From the NCBI GenBank assembly GCA_024278175.1, contig JAJRTS010000041.1, forward strand, positions 1 through 54,822: DNA of 54,822 nucleotides. Reading direction: 5' to 3'. Under the pieces are notes generated by a model. That model was not told the origin of the DNA. It was given only the letters and a program-made list of their open reading frames with translations, and did no database searches. The stretch is from Gemmatimonadales bacterium. GTDB lineage: Bacteria > Gemmatimonadota > Glassbacteria > GWA2-58-10. Below are positions 9,938-17,774 of this stretch, piece by piece; the first letter of the stretch is position 1, and each line of letters opens with the position of its first letter. The translations under genes were made by a program, and so were the position numbers.

Positions 9938-10882
9938 GTGTTGAATGTTTTTGCAACGGCCCTCCCGGAGCTGAAAATGGAATACTACGAGGGCCGCGAA
10001 CACATCATGGGCACGGTCTTCCGGCTGCACGCCTTTCACGAGCCGGGACGCGGCCAGTGGATGCGCGAGCTGGCGGACCGGCTGTTCGACACGCTGCAGG
10101 AGGACGACCGGCGGCTGAGTATTTTCAAGAGCGGCAGCGTTGTCAACCGGATCAACGCCGCCGCCGGAGATGGCCCCGTGCCCGTGGACAAGGACACTTT
10201 CGAGCTGTTCGCGGCCGCGAAGAAGTGGTGGGAGTTCACCGGCGGGCTGTTCGATATCACTATCGGGGCGATGATGCGTGCGTTCGGCTATTACTCCAAT
10301 GCTCCCCTGCCACAGGCAGAACCGCCCACGGTAAAAAAACTGCCCGAACTTACAGGTTGTGATAAGATAAAACTGGATACGAAAAAGATGACGGTAAGTC
10401 TTACACGCCGGGGGATGACTGTTGACCTGGGCGGGTTCGCCAAGGGCTGGGTTGTGCAGCGGCGCAGCGATATCCTTCGCCGGGCCGGCCTTCACGATTT
10501 TGTGATCAGCGCGGGAACGAGCACGGTGATGGCTGCCGGTTCTCCACCCGAGCTGGACGGCTGGCCCACGGAGCTGGAGAGCTACGGCGCGGCGCAACTT
10601 AAGCTCGATTCGCTGGTACTCAAGGACGAATCAGTCAGCGTATCGGCCAATTACCGCAATACACGTAGCGGCCCCGGCGGGATCACGATCCGCCATATCA
10701 TGAACCCGCGCACGTTCGAACCGGTACGGCAGGTGCGCAGGGTGGTGGTGGTAGGCCCGGAGGCCAGTGATTGCGAGGCGCTCTCCACCGCCCTGCTGAT
10801 CCAGGGCGCGACCGAGGGCGTTTTCTCGCTGGCCACCCGTCCGGAAATCTCGGTCCATTTCGATTTCCCGGCTGGCGGGTAG
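9938..10882 (+). CDS. apbE: ApbE-like FAD:protein FMN transferase
   Basis: ApbE enzymes attach FMN from FAD to a threonine of target flavoproteins such as RnfG or NqrC. The 314-residue product shows the early MGTVFRLHAF segment, the flavin-site signature VDLGGFAKGWVVQ and the C-terminal HIMNPRTFEPV (family HIxDPxTG, with N in place of D). The usual glycine-rich GGN segment is replaced by SAGTSTVMAAG. No signal peptide or lipobox is visible, whereas many ApbE proteins are exported lipoproteins, so this one may act in the cytosol. GTG start. No target flavoprotein gene is in the window. Confidence 0.85.
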   Translation: MLNVFATALPELKMEYYEGREHIMGTVFRLHAFHEPGRGQWMRELADRLFDTLQEDDRRLSIFKSGSVVNRINAAAGDGPVPVDKDTFELFAAAKKWWEFTGGLFDITIGAMMRAFGYYSNAPLPQAEPPTVKKLPELTGCDKIKLDTKKMTVSLTRRGMTVDLGGFAKGWVVQRRSDILRRAGLHDFVISAGTSTVMAAGSPPELDGWPTELESYGAAQLKLDSLVLKDESVSVSANYRNTRSGPGGITIRHIMNPRTFEPVRQVRRVVVVGPEASDCEALSTALLIQGATEGVFSLATRPEISVHFDFPAGG

Positions 10883-10994
10883 GGGTGCATCCAGCGCCTA
10901 AAGGGGCGATCTTTCGTTTTATCCGGAATAGATATAAAATTATTCGCAAGCAGCTCTTCATATCCGGTGTGCTTTTTTTACGGGTGGAGGCCAA

Positions 10995-11996
10995 TTGAGG
11001 ATCTTCCTTACCGGCGGCAACGGCTTTCTCGGCAGCAGAGTGGCGGACAGGCTGGCCCGCGCTGGTGGGCACGAGCTTGTACTGCTGGTCCGTCAGGGCC
11101 GCGAGGCCAACGTGCCCAGGCTGCCGGGCGTCAGCACTGTCAGCGGTGACATCACCGACCCGGCGTCCTACGAGAGTGCGCTGGAGCGCTGCGACGCCGT
11201 GATTCACACCGCCGCGCTGGTGTCCACCTGGATGCGGGACCGCTCGCTGTTCGACAGGGTTAACGTGCGCGGCACACTGGAGCTGATCGAAAAAGCCGCC
11301 GCCCGTGGCGTTGGTAAAATCCTCTACGTCTCCTCTTTCCTCGCCCTGCCGCCCTCGCCCGCTGGCGCTGTGCTCGATGAATCCACGCCCGCCCAGCGCT
11401 CCACCCACTACAACGATTACGAGCGCACCAAATACACGGCCAACCTTCGGGTGGCGGAGCTTGTAGCCGAGGGCGCGCCGGTGGTGACCCTGTATCCTAC
11501 CGTTATGTACGGCCCCGGCCCGCTGACCGCCGGCAATCTGCTGGTGGGGATGCTGATCGACCACATGCGCGCCCGGCTGCCCGCGCGGCTGGGTGATGGC
11601 ACTCAGAGCTGGAATTTCGTGTTTGTCGATGATGTGGCGTGGGGTGTGGACCAGACTTTGCATAAAGCGGAACCGGGTGAGAGAATAATTCTCGGTGGGG
11701 AGAACGTGACCATGAGCGCTTTTTTCGACATCATGGGCCAGCTAACCGGCAAAGCACCGCCGCGGCTGGCGCTACCCTGGCCGGTGGCCCGTCTTGCAGG
11801 GGCGGCGGAGGAACTGCTGGCTCTGCTGACCGGACGCACGCCCCTAACCACCCGGGGGGTGATCGACATCTTCCGGCTCAACTGGGTGTTCAGCTCCGCC
11901 AGGGCCGCCACCCGGCTGGGTTATGCTCCCCGGACTCTTCGCCAGGGGCTGGAGCAGACCGTGGAATGGATCAGAAGCGAGGGGCTGGCCGGATGA
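10995..11996 (+). CDS. NAD(P)-dependent SDR resembling plant farnesol dehydrogenase
   Basis: This is an extended short-chain dehydrogenase of 333 residues. It has a Rossmann motif TGGNGFLGS (6-14), SS at 113-114, and Y142-x3-K146 as the catalytic pair. From memory, its C-terminal half (LYPTVMYGPGPLT, FVDDVAWG, GENVTMSAFFDIM) reads much like plant farnesol dehydrogenase, and more loosely like the hopanoid-associated epimerase HpnA family. It starts at TTG, four bases after TGGAGG (10985-10990). Its stop overlaps the next gene's ATG, a putative prenol kinase, which supports a prenyl-alcohol substrate. Oxidation of farnesol or geranylgeraniol to the aldehyde is my inference. An epimerase or reductase role is the alternative. 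Confidence 0.75.
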   Translation: MRIFLTGGNGFLGSRVADRLARAGGHELVLLVRQGREANVPRLPGVSTVSGDITDPASYESALERCDAVIHTAALVSTWMRDRSLFDRVNVRGTLELIEKAAARGVGKILYVSSFLALPPSPAGAVLDESTPAQRSTHYNDYERTKYTANLRVAELVAEGAPVVTLYPTVMYGPGPLTAGNLLVGMLIDHMRARLPARLGDGTQSWNFVFVDDVAWGVDQTLHKAEPGERIILGGENVTMSAFFDIMGQLTGKAPPRLALPWPVARLAGAAEELLALLTGRTPLTTRGVIDIFRLNWVFSSARAATRLGYAPRTLRQGLEQTVEWIRSEGLAG

Positions 11997-12577
11997 CAGG
12001 TGAAACAAAGCGCCAGATCGAGCATATCCTTCCGCTTGGATTCGCGTTCCTGCTGCCGTATCTTTCTCTGGCGCAGGCGGTGTTCGCCTGTCTGGCGGCC
12101 GCCGGTTACGGCCTGTTCGTTTCGGCCAGGATCAACTCTCAGGGAATGCGCGACAACGAGAAAAAGCGTGGCTGGAGCGTGGGCAAGCTCTGTTACGCGA
12201 TTGTTGTGCTGGCGCTGGTGCTGTTGTTTCGGCAGCGGATTCATATTGCCTGCGGCGGCTGGGCCGTGCTGGCGCTGGGAGACTCGATCAGCAATATCGC
12301 GGGCAGGGCCTGGGGCAGCGCTAAAATTCCCTGGTCCGTCAGTCGTACCTGGGTGGGCAGCGGGTTTTACGTGCTGGCCTCGTGGGTCGGCTCGGTGAGT
12401 CTGGTTTGCTGGGCGGTAGCCGTTACCGGCTACGGGTTGCCGCCGTTTGCCGTTGTTGTGGGTGCCTGCCTGGCGGCGTCGATTGTGGCGGCGCTAGTGG
12501 AAACCCTGCCCCTGCCGCTGGATGACAACCTGACCAGCCCGCTGGCCGCCGCCGGGGTGCTGGCGATTTTTTTGTAA
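11993..12577 (+). CDS. Prenol (phytol/farnesol/dolichol) kinase-like membrane protein
   Basis: This 194-residue polytopic membrane protein belongs to the SEC59/VTE5 CTP-dependent kinase group. The diagnostic LGDSISNIAGRAWG is at 95-108, followed by KIPWSVSRTWVGS, which corresponds to the family's K-PW-S-K-S-W-GS segment. Family members phosphorylate lipid alcohols with CTP at the membrane. The ATG at 11993 overlaps the preceding TGA (ATGA), and I prefer it to an upstream in-frame ATG at 11966 inside the SDR gene. Next to a prenol dehydrogenase and a DUF92 kinase it probably converts a free isoprenol to its monophosphate. CDP-archaeol synthase-like activity is an alternative in this fold family. 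Confidence 0.8.
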   Translation: MTGETKRQIEHILPLGFAFLLPYLSLAQAVFACLAAAGYGLFVSARINSQGMRDNEKKRGWSVGKLCYAIVVLALVLLFRQRIHIACGGWAVLALGDSISNIAGRAWGSAKIPWSVSRTWVGSGFYVLASWVGSVSLVCWAVAVTGYGLPPFAVVVGACLAASIVAALVETLPLPLDDNLTSPLAAAGVLAIFL

Positions 12578-12608
12578 ATGCGAAGCCATGCGGGGGGACC
12601 GGATAAAA

Positions 12609-12655
12609 AATCCCCTCTAACAAGAGGGGTGCCCGTCGTAGGCGGGTGGGGTGTG
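12609..12655. repeat. GC-rich palindromic intergenic element
   Basis: CCCCTC (12612-12617) pairs with GAGGGG (12624-12629). A second weak CCCG/CGGG stem follows. It lies between the two kinase genes and could be a dispersed repeat or attenuate transcription between them. It has no T-run, so a terminator is unlikely. Confidence 0.5.
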
Positions 12656-12712
12656 TAATCAGTTTTTCGCCACGATGAATCAATTTTTCAGCACTGGACG
12701 CTGAGGAAAACC

Positions 12713-13447
12713 ATGAACGCTTTTCTGACACCCTGGCCCCTGGCCGAGGCCGTGGGGGTCACCCTCTCCTTTGGGATTGCCGCCCGGGCGCTGGGCGCTG
12801 TCAGCGGCAGCGGACTGGTGGGCGGAATCGTGGTCGGCAGCGCGATCTACCGCTTCTCCGGCTGGCCGGGGTTCGTGGTGCTGGGCGTGTTTTTCGTGCT
12901 CTCAAGCGCCCTGACCCGTTTCGGTTACAGCCGCAAGCACGAGCTCGGTGCGGCCCAGGCCAAAAAAGGCCGGAGGGGAGCGCGTCACGCGGCGGCCAAT
13001 TGCGCCGCCGGAGTGCTGCTGGCCGCCGGTTACAACCTGAACGGCGGCGGCGACCCGCTGTGGGCCGCGGGGCTGGTGGCCTCGTTTGCCACGGCGGCGG
13101 CGGACACCGCCGGCAGCGAGACCGGCCCGGTGCTGGGACGCACCGCCGTGCTGGCCGCCTCGCTAAAGCGCGTAGCTCCCGGCACACCCGGCGCTGTCTC
13201 GGTCGAGGGAACCCTGGCCGGAGTGGCGGCGGCCTCGGTGGTGGCCCTTGCCGGTTACGTGTCCGGTTTACTCGACTCGGCGGCTCTGATCGCTCCGGTG
13301 GTGGCAGCGGCGACAGCCGCCGCGGCGGTCGAGAGCGTACTCGGCGGTTTCCCCGCCGTCCGGCGGACACTGGGCCACGATGGCATGAACCTGCTTAATA
13401 CGGTTATGGGAGCGCTACTGTGCATGGCGATGGTGTGGATAACCTAA
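12713..13447 (+). CDS. DUF92/TMEM19-family protein, prenyl (phytyl) phosphate kinase-like
   Basis: This 244-residue membrane protein has about six helices. Diagnostic segments are FATAAADTAGSETG (D131, E136) and VAPGTPGAVSVEGTLAG (154-170), both typical of DUF92. In plants and cyanobacteria the family member VTE6 turns phytyl phosphate into phytyl diphosphate. The gene follows the VTE5-like kinase after 135 bases and overlaps the UbiA gene. Two successive kinases followed by a prenyltransferase is the order of reactions in tocopherol-type salvage. The prenyl chain cannot be told from sequence; without photosynthesis genes nearby, geranylgeraniol or farnesol is as likely as phytol. Confidence 0.85.
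   Translation: MNAFLTPWPLAEAVGVTLSFGIAARALGAVSGSGLVGGIVVGSAIYRFSGWPGFVVLGVFFVLSSALTRFGYSRKHELGAAQAKKGRRGARHAAANCAAGVLLAAGYNLNGGGDPLWAAGLVASFATAAADTAGSETGPVLGRTAVLAASLKRVAPGTPGAVSVEGTLAGVAAASVVALAGYVSGLLDSAALIAPVVAAATAAAAVESVLGGFPAVRRTLGHDGMNLLNTVMGALLCMAMVWIT
13409..13412 (+). promoter_or_regulatory. Ribosome-binding site inside the DUF92 gene, sets the UbiA start
   Basis: GGAG lies seven bases before the GTG at 13420, within the last codons of the DUF92 gene. It supports a 28-base overlap of the two reading frames and hence coupled translation. Confidence 0.6.
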
Positions 13448-14451
13448 GCAAAAGCGCAACGGACACCCCGGCAAAAAAATCCGTGACCGGGATGATCGGC
13501 AAATACTGCAAGTTCACCCGGCCGTTCACCCTGCTCCCCCCCCTGCTGGGGATTGTCAGCGGGGCGGTAACGGCGCTGGGGGCGAGCGCCTGGCACGGGA
13601 AGCTGGGATTTTTCGAGTTTTTTACAGTGCCTGGGAACTGGATCTATCTATACTATTTGGCACTGGGCGCGGCGATGGCCGCTGTGCTAAACGCCGCCTC
13701 CAACGTGCTGAACCAGATCACCGATTTAGAGAACGACCGGATCAACAAGCCGGAGCGGATGCTGCCCTCGGGCCGGGTGAGCGTGACGGCCGCGGCGGTG
13801 TTCGCGGCCGTGCTTTACGCAGTCGCGCTGGGTCTGGCCTGGCTGGTCTCGCCCGGCGGCAGTCACGAGTGTTTCTGGCTGGCCCTGGCCGCCGCGGTGT
13901 TTACCTACCTGTACTCCGGCATGCCGTTTCGCACCAAGCGTCACTGGTTCGGGGCCAACCTTACGATTGCCATCCCGCGCGGATGGCTGCTCAAGGTGGC
14001 GGGCTGGAGCTGTATCGCCCCGATCGCCACCGATGTCGAGCCGTGGTATATCGGTTCTGTGTTTTTTCTGTTCCTGCTGGGAGCCGCCAGCACCAAGGAT
14101 TTCAGCGACATGGAGGGCGACCGCGCGGCGGGTTGTATCACCATGCCGGTGCGTTTCGGGGTACGGCGTAGCGCATGGATGATCGCCCCCTCGTTCGTGC
14201 TGCCCTGGCTGCTGCTGCCGCTGGGAACAGTGCTGAACAAGCCCGGCGCGGCGGAGCCGGTGCTGACCGGCAACCCGGTGCTGCTGGTACTGCTGGGAGT
14301 GTTTCTGGCCGCTTACGGGGCCTACACCGCCTGGACGATTCTTCGCGACCCGGACAGCCTGGCGGCCAGCGAGAACCACCCCTCGTGGACCCATATGTAC
14401 CTGTTGATGATGGCTGCGCAGGTGGGATTTGCGCTGGCCTATATTTTCTAG
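13420..14451 (+). CDS. UbiA-family prenyltransferase
   Basis: This intramembrane prenyltransferase is 343 residues long with about eight or nine helices. The first aspartate-rich motif is N98-QITD-LEND106, followed by RINKPERMLPSG. The second is K226-DFSDMEGD234. Both bind Mg-diphosphate of the prenyl donor. The NKPxRxLPSG continuation resembles homogentisate phytyltransferase and related enzymes, but the same form occurs in menaquinone and ether-lipid members. The acceptor is therefore unknown. Start is GTG, with ATG at residue 25 as an alternative. Overlap with the DUF92 gene and the nearby prenyl diphosphate synthase make it the likely consumer of the prenyl diphosphate made in this cluster. 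Confidence 0.9.
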   Translation: MHGDGVDNLSKSATDTPAKKSVTGMIGKYCKFTRPFTLLPPLLGIVSGAVTALGASAWHGKLGFFEFFTVPGNWIYLYYLALGAAMAAVLNAASNVLNQITDLENDRINKPERMLPSGRVSVTAAAVFAAVLYAVALGLAWLVSPGGSHECFWLALAAAVFTYLYSGMPFRTKRHWFGANLTIAIPRGWLLKVAGWSCIAPIATDVEPWYIGSVFFLFLLGAASTKDFSDMEGDRAAGCITMPVRFGVRRSAWMIAPSFVLPWLLLPLGTVLNKPGAAEPVLTGNPVLLVLLGVFLAAYGAYTAWTILRDPDSLAASENHPSWTHMYLLMMAAQVGFALAYIF

Positions 14452-14452
14452 A

Positions 14453-14583
14453 GAGGGCCGTTGAAAAAACATTCAACGATCCTGACATCAAATCTATTAC
14501 TTTTCTTAGCTGTCAAGGACCTGTAAATCAGCCTCCGGCTGACCCTTGACAGCTGAATTCCCACGATGACCGTTATTTTTAAC
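14453..14583. repeat. Complete copy of a dispersed palindromic element
   Basis: It starts with a short hairpin (CGTTGAA/TTCAACG). It then carries an 11-base inverted repeat AGCTGTCAAGG (14508-14518) / CCTTGACAGCT (about 14543-14553), with an inner TCAGCC/GGCTGA stem. The rest aligns with the split copy at 7886-8213. It follows the UbiA stop by two bases, so it probably also affects the 3' end of that transcript. It is too short to encode a transposase and looks like a REP or MITE-type element. Confidence 0.7.
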
Positions 14584-14642
14584 ACGCTGTCGGCCCCCAA
14601 GGGGCGCGGTAAGGCGGGGCTGAGCTAAATGGAGCGATGCCG

Positions 14643-16802
14643 ATGATTGGCGACAGCAGGGCCGGGATGGCTTCCGGTACCGGCAAAATATCCAGGCGGC
14701 GGTTTTTACAGGCCGCCACCGCCGCGGCGCTCACCGCAGCAGTGTCCTGCACGGACGCGCCCGCGGTGGCGGAGCGTTCGCTCAGGCGCAAAGTGATTAT
14801 CCTGGGCTACGACGCCGTGGACCCGGTGCTGCTTCGCCGCTGGATGGCCGGGGGGCAGCTTCCCAATATCTCGCGCCTGGCCCGCGACGGGGCTTTCAGC
14901 GAGCTGGGCAGCTCCATTCCTCCCGAATCGCCGGTGGCCTGGTCCACTTTCAGCGTGTCGGCGCAGGCGGGTGTGCATGGTATCTACGATTTTCTGGGTC
15001 GCGACACGGACACCTACGCCCCCAGAATCGCCGCGGTGGAGCCGGAATACCCCGAGTTTCTCTGGGACATGATTCCCTTGGGCAGGCCCGGCGCAAGATG
15101 CCTTCGCGGCGGCAAACCGTTCTGGGTGGTCGCGGCCGAGGACGGAATTAAAACCGCGGTGCTCGAAGCGCCGGTGGCGTTTCCGGCCACTCCCCTGGCG
15201 GCCGGCGGCCTGCTGCTCACCGGGCTGACCACTCCCGACCTGCGCGGGACCCAGGGCACCTATCAATTTTTCACCACCGATATTTACAGCGAGCCGATGG
15301 AGGAAACCGAGTTCGGCGGCAAGATCAGCCCAATCGAGTTTGACTCCGATGGCCGTGCGCGCGCACAGATAATCGGCCCGTGGAACCCGATCACCCGCCA
15401 AAAACGAAACCGCCTGCTGGCGCGCCGCACCGCTCTGGAACGTTCCGGGGGTGTCGGGGCGGAACTGGTGGTGCTTGATACCGAGTTGGCCGCGCTGGAG
15501 GCCCGCAACTACCTGAGCGTACCGGTAACTTTTACCCTGGCCCCGAGCGGGACGAAGCTCGAGGTTGAACTCCAGGGGCATAGCGCAATCCTGGACCAGG
15601 GCCAGTGGAGCGACTGGATAGAGGTGGCGTTCAGCCTCAATTTCCTGATCAAGGTGCGCGGGATAACCCGGTTCCTGCCGGTTGAGCTTGGCGGCGAAGT
15701 GCGGGTCTACATGAGTCCGATCGAAATCCACCCGGAACACCCCGTGCTGCCGATCAGCTACCCGGATGATTTCGCCGCCAGGCTGGCCCGCAACACGGGG
15801 CTGTTCAAAACCCGCGGCTGGGCCGCCGAGACCTCGGCGCTCAAGGAACGCAGGATCGGCGAGGCGGCGTTTATCGAGGACCTGGACCGGATGATCGACC
15901 AGCGCGAGGCGATGTGCATCGAGGTGCTCGACAACGACAAACCCAACCTGTTTTTTGAGGTATTTTCCTGCACGGACAGGGTGCAGCACATGTTCTGGCG
16001 CCTGGAGGACAAGGGCCATCCGCTCTACGACCCCAAGCTCGATAAGCGGTTCGGCGATGCGATCCTTCACGTCTACAAGCGGATGGACCGGTTTGTGGGC
16101 CTGGTGCGCGAGCGCTACGAGGATGAGGATACGTTGCTGATGGTCTGCAGCGACCACGGGTTCTCCTCGTTCCGCAAGGGCGTGAATATCAACACCTGGC
16201 TGGTGGACAGCGGGTACATGCGCCTCAAGGGCCAGGATAATCCGCGTTACAACCTCAAGGACCTGTTCGGCGGTGGTGACTTTTTCGTCAACGTGGACTG
16301 GCGCGGTACGCGGGCCTACTCGCTGGGCCTAGGGTTGATTTTTATCAACCTGGCCGGGCGCGAGAGCCGGGGGATCGTTCAGCCGGGAGAGGAGTATGAC
16401 AACCTTGTGGCAGAGATCGGCAATAAGCTGCTGGAGCTTCGCGACCCGGACGACGAGAGCCGGGTTGTCTCGGCCGTTTATCCCGGCAGGAAAGTATACA
16501 GCGGCAGCCGGATCGGCGAGGCCCCGGATCTTGTGGTGGGTTTCAGCCGCAACTACCGCGTGAGCTGGCAGACCGCCCTGGGCGGAGTGCCGGCCGGGGT
16601 GCTGGAGCCGAACATGGAAAAATGGAGCGGGGATCATTGCTCGGTGGACCGTGAGTTGGTGCCGGGCGTGCTGCTGGCCAACCGCACTTTTTCACTCCCT
16701 CGTCCGGACCTTCGCGACCTAGCCCCCACGGCCCTTCGCTACCTGGGTTGTCCCGTGCCCGACCAGTACGAGGGCCGTGACTTGTTCGGCGCAGAAGTTT
16801 AG
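14643..16802 (+). CDS. Tat-exported alkaline-phosphatase-superfamily phosphodiesterase
   Basis: This is a type I phosphodiesterase/nucleotide pyrophosphatase-like protein of about 719 residues. I take the ATG at 14643, eight bases after GGAG (14631-14634); an in-frame ATG at 14637 is too close to it. The N-terminus has a twin-arginine motif (SRRRFLQAAT) and a possible lipobox AAVSC (Cys 36), suggesting a Tat-exported lipoprotein. The metal sites look complete: D in ILGYDAVD, a nucleophile Ser/Thr in PVAWSTFS, CTDRVQHMFW, CSDHGFSSF and GDHCSVD. The substrate is unknown. Position between a prenyltransferase and a prenyl diphosphate synthase suggests a phosphorylated lipid or its headgroup, but this is inference. 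Confidence 0.85.
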   Translation: MIGDSRAGMASGTGKISRRRFLQAATAAALTAAVSCTDAPAVAERSLRRKVIILGYDAVDPVLLRRWMAGGQLPNISRLARDGAFSELGSSIPPESPVAWSTFSVSAQAGVHGIYDFLGRDTDTYAPRIAAVEPEYPEFLWDMIPLGRPGARCLRGGKPFWVVAAEDGIKTAVLEAPVAFPATPLAAGGLLLTGLTTPDLRGTQGTYQFFTTDIYSEPMEETEFGGKISPIEFDSDGRARAQIIGPWNPITRQKRNRLLARRTALERSGGVGAELVVLDTELAALEARNYLSVPVTFTLAPSGTKLEVELQGHSAILDQGQWSDWIEVAFSLNFLIKVRGITRFLPVELGGEVRVYMSPIEIHPEHPVLPISYPDDFAARLARNTGLFKTRGWAAETSALKERRIGEAAFIEDLDRMIDQREAMCIEVLDNDKPNLFFEVFSCTDRVQHMFWRLEDKGHPLYDPKLDKRFGDAILHVYKRMDRFVGLVRERYEDEDTLLMVCSDHGFSSFRKGVNINTWLVDSGYMRLKGQDNPRYNLKDLFGGGDFFVNVDWRGTRAYSLGLGLIFINLAGRESRGIVQPGEEYDNLVAEIGNKLLELRDPDDESRVVSAVYPGRKVYSGSRIGEAPDLVVGFSRNYRVSWQTALGGVPAGVLEPNMEKWSGDHCSVDRELVPGVLLANRTFSLPRPDLRDLAPTALRYLGCPVPDQYEGRDLFGAEV

Positions 16803-16885
16803 CTTAAATTACCCCCTTGTATCGCTTAGCCGCCCAGGGCGGTGCCTGCCGGAAAGTCCCTCCCCAACCGGAGCTAGATTAAGAT

Positions 16886-17767
16886 ATGAACGGTTTACCG
16901 GAAAAGTTCGCCGAACTGGCGGAAAAAGTGGAGGGCGTGCTGGAGGATTTTCTGCCGGCGAGAGAAGCGATGGCCGCTGAAGTAGTCGAGGCCATGCGCT
17001 ACAGCCTGACCGGCGGCGGCAAACGAATCCGGCCGGTGCTGACAATGCTCTCAGCCGAGCTGGCGGGCCGCAGCGCCGCCGACGTGCTGAAAGCGGCCGC
17101 GGCAATAGAGATGATTCACACCTGCTCGCTGATTCTCGACGACCTGCCGTGTATGGACAACGCCACCGTGCGCCGCGGCAAGCCCGCGCTGCATATCCAT
17201 GTGGGCGAGGCCACCGCCGTACTGGCGGCCTACGCTTTGCTGGCGCGGGCGTTCGAATTGCTGGCCGGGGAGATAGCCGACCACGAACTGTCCCCAGTGG
17301 CGGCTTCCGCCGTTGTCCGTGACGCAGCCTGCTGCGTGGGCGTGAGCGGTATGACCGGCGGCCAGTGGCGGGACCTTAATCCCATCGAAAAAAAATTCGA
17401 AACGCTGGAGTATATCCACAGCCATAAAACAGGCAGCCTGTTTATCCTCTCGTCCACCCTGGGCGCGCGGCTGGCCGGGGCGGAAAGCAGCATTGTGGAT
17501 TGCCTGGCCAGTTTCGCCAAGAACCTGGGGCTGGCGTTTCAGATAGTCGACGACGTGCTGGGCAGCGAGATGCCTGCCCGGCAACTGGGGAAGGATGGTG
17601 CCGACGGGCCGGGCAAGGTGACCTTTGTCAGCACGATCGGGGTGGAAAGCTCGCGGGCGGTGGCCGGGGACCTGGTGCGTACCGCCAAACTGTCGCTGAA
17701 GCCGTTCGGCGCCCGCGCCGCCGAACTGTGTTCGCTGGCCGATTACGTAATCAACCGCAGCAGATGA
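16886..17767 (+). CDS. Short-chain polyprenyl diphosphate synthase (FPP/GGPP type)
   Basis: This 293-residue all-alpha enzyme makes farnesyl or geranylgeranyl diphosphate from isopentenyl diphosphate. The GGGKRIRP segment (43-50) and the first aspartate-rich motif DDLPCMD (85-91) are of the bacterial IspA type with the two-residue insertion. The second motif reads FQIVDDVLGSE (D222, D223, then VLG), where the family normally has DDxxD. The last Asp is a Gly, so catalytic competence or product specificity may differ. The gene lies eight bases before the next CDS and shares strand and spacing with the prenol-kinase and UbiA genes, whose donor it could supply. Confidence 0.88.
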   Translation: MNGLPEKFAELAEKVEGVLEDFLPAREAMAAEVVEAMRYSLTGGGKRIRPVLTMLSAELAGRSAADVLKAAAAIEMIHTCSLILDDLPCMDNATVRRGKPALHIHVGEATAVLAAYALLARAFELLAGEIADHELSPVAASAVVRDAACCVGVSGMTGGQWRDLNPIEKKFETLEYIHSHKTGSLFILSSTLGARLAGAESSIVDCLASFAKNLGLAFQIVDDVLGSEMPARQLGKDGADGPGKVTFVSTIGVESSRAVAGDLVRTAKLSLKPFGARAAELCSLADYVINRSR

Positions 17768-17774
17768 GAGAGCG

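Noticed and set aside
14706-16157. Long antisense frame over the phosphodiesterase gene
   Set aside because: The plus-strand protein carries the complete metal-site motifs. The antisense product has no domain and is rich in His and Gln, as codon shadows are.
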